This document shows positions 5,539 through 6,154 of a stretch of DNA of 6,154 nucleotides, in pieces. The notes beneath the pieces were generated by a model, which had not been told where the DNA came from, ran no database searches, and saw nothing but the letters and a program-made list of their open reading frames with translations. The position numbers were made by a program, and so were the translations under genes. Positions within the stretch are counted from its first letter, which is position 1, and the number at the start of each line of letters is the position of its first letter. The stretch is from Planctomycetota bacterium (GTDB lineage Bacteria; Planctomycetota; UBA8742; SKZP01), in NCBI GenBank assembly GCA_007127275.1, contig SKZP01000667.1, forward strand, positions 1-6,154, in the 5' to 3' direction.

Positions 5539-6154
5539 TTAGTCTACAGGCGCCTCGTCCGGCGTAAGCTCGCCATCCTGCATGTGCAGCACGCGCGTGC
5601 CCAGCTGGGCGAGCGCGTAATTGTGCGTAACGACGACGAACGTTTGGCGCTCTTCGCCGCGGTTGAGCGCCAGCAAGTGCTGGTGGATCTCCTCGGCCGT
5701 TTTCGAATCCAGGTTGCCGGTCGGTTCTTCACAGAAAACGACGGCTGGCCTGTTGATCAATGCGCGGGCAATGGCGACTCGTTGGCGCTCGCCGCCGGAG
5801 AGCTGCGCCGGGCGGTGCGTTAGCCGGTGCCCCAGGCCGAGGCGCACGAGCAGGTCGCGCGCACGCTGGGTCATTGCCCGGCGCTGGCGGTAGTACCGCA
5901 ACGGCCCGTGGTGGATCATCAGCGGCATCAATACGTTTTCCAGCGCCGTGAACTCCGGCAACAAGTGGTAGAACTGAAAGACGAAGCCGAAATGTTCGTT
6001 GCGTACCGCCGACTGTCGCTCGACGTTGAGTTGCGCGAGGTCCTGGTCCTGGAAAAAGATTTGTCCTGCGGTCGGGGTGTCGAGCAGCCCCATGTTATGC
6101 AAGAGCGTGGACTTGCCGCTGCCGGAGCGCCCGATGATGACGAGCAACTCGCCG
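5539..6154 (-). CDS. ABC transporter ATP-binding protein, LolD/MacB type (N-terminus outside window)
   Basis: Cytoplasmic ATPase that would power a membrane partner of the LolCDE/MacB class, which handles lipoprotein release, lipids or peptides. The frame stays open to the window end, with GEL preceding LVIIGRSGSGKST, so the true start, probably some 30 residues earlier, is missing. Numbered from the codon at 6147: Walker A GRSGSGKS (6-13), Q-loop Gln58 in GFVFQFYHLLPEFTALENVLMPL, signature LSGGE (116-120), Walker B region AVVFCEE (135-141), D-loop NLDS (145-148) and H-loop His175 in VVVTHN. The Q-loop/ENV segment and EPTGNLD are typical of LolD-like proteins. The Walker B aspartate is replaced by Glu140; the catalytic Glu141 is kept. 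The partner permease is not in the window downstream, so it must lie upstream (right of 6154) or elsewhere. Family placement is firm; the substrate is unknown. Confidence 0.93.
   Translation of the reverse strand, partial: GELLVIIGRSGSGKSTLLHNMGLLDTPTAGQIFFQDQDLAQLNVERQSAVRNEHFGFVFQFYHLLPEFTALENVLMPLMIHHGPLRYYRQRRAMTQRARDLLVRLGLGHRLTHRPAQLSGGERQRVAIARALINRPAVVFCEEPTGNLDSKTAEEIHQHLLALNRGEERQTFVVVTHNYALAQLGTRVLHMQDGELTPDEAPVD

Overview
The window is GC-rich (about two-thirds G+C by eye) bacterial chromosomal DNA. It carries five protein genes, two of them cut by the window ends, and two unusually large intergenic gaps. The genes are housekeeping types. I see no phage, insertion sequence, CRISPR array, tRNA or rRNA. 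The FabD active-site variant (GLSLG instead of GHSLG), the isolated dnaN, the loose gene packing and the palindrome-rich spacers suggest a planctomycete, perhaps of the Pirellulales. That placement is an inference from style, not a proven one.

Layout, left to right. (1) 1-1586, plus strand: the C-terminal 527 residues of a CtpF-like P-type cation ATPase whose 5' part lies off the left edge. (2) 1587-1716: a short convergent spacer with one hairpin. (3) 1717-2361 (or to 2478), minus strand: a GNAT acetyltransferase with a Pro/Ala-rich N-terminal segment, lying downstream of and in the same reading frame as (4) dnaN, 2479-3606, minus strand, the DNA polymerase III beta clamp. (5) 3607-4193: a 587-base gap with a near-consensus sigma-70-type promoter for dnaN, a perfect 10-bp hairpin and a palindromic repeat. 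(6) fabD, 4194-5135, minus strand, malonyl-CoA:ACP transacylase. (7) 5136-5538: a 403-base gap with a fabD promoter overlaid by a perfect 14-bp palindrome, and a large GC-rich inverted repeat of the same architecture as the one on the other side of fabD. (8) 5539-6154, minus strand: a LolD-like ABC transporter ATPase, missing its first residues at the right edge.

The genes do not form one pathway: ion transport, clamp loading/replication, fatty-acid initiation and lipoprotein or lipid export sit side by side. dnaN and the acetyltransferase are probably one transcript. fabD, dnaN and the ABC gene appear to be separate units, each bounded by hairpin-rich spacers.

No wholly new system is evident. 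The most interesting points are the dnaN/GNAT arrangement, separated by a single in-frame amber codon; the paired palindromic repeats flanking fabD; the palindrome sitting on the fabD promoter; and a Walker B Asp-to-Glu change in the ABC ATPase.
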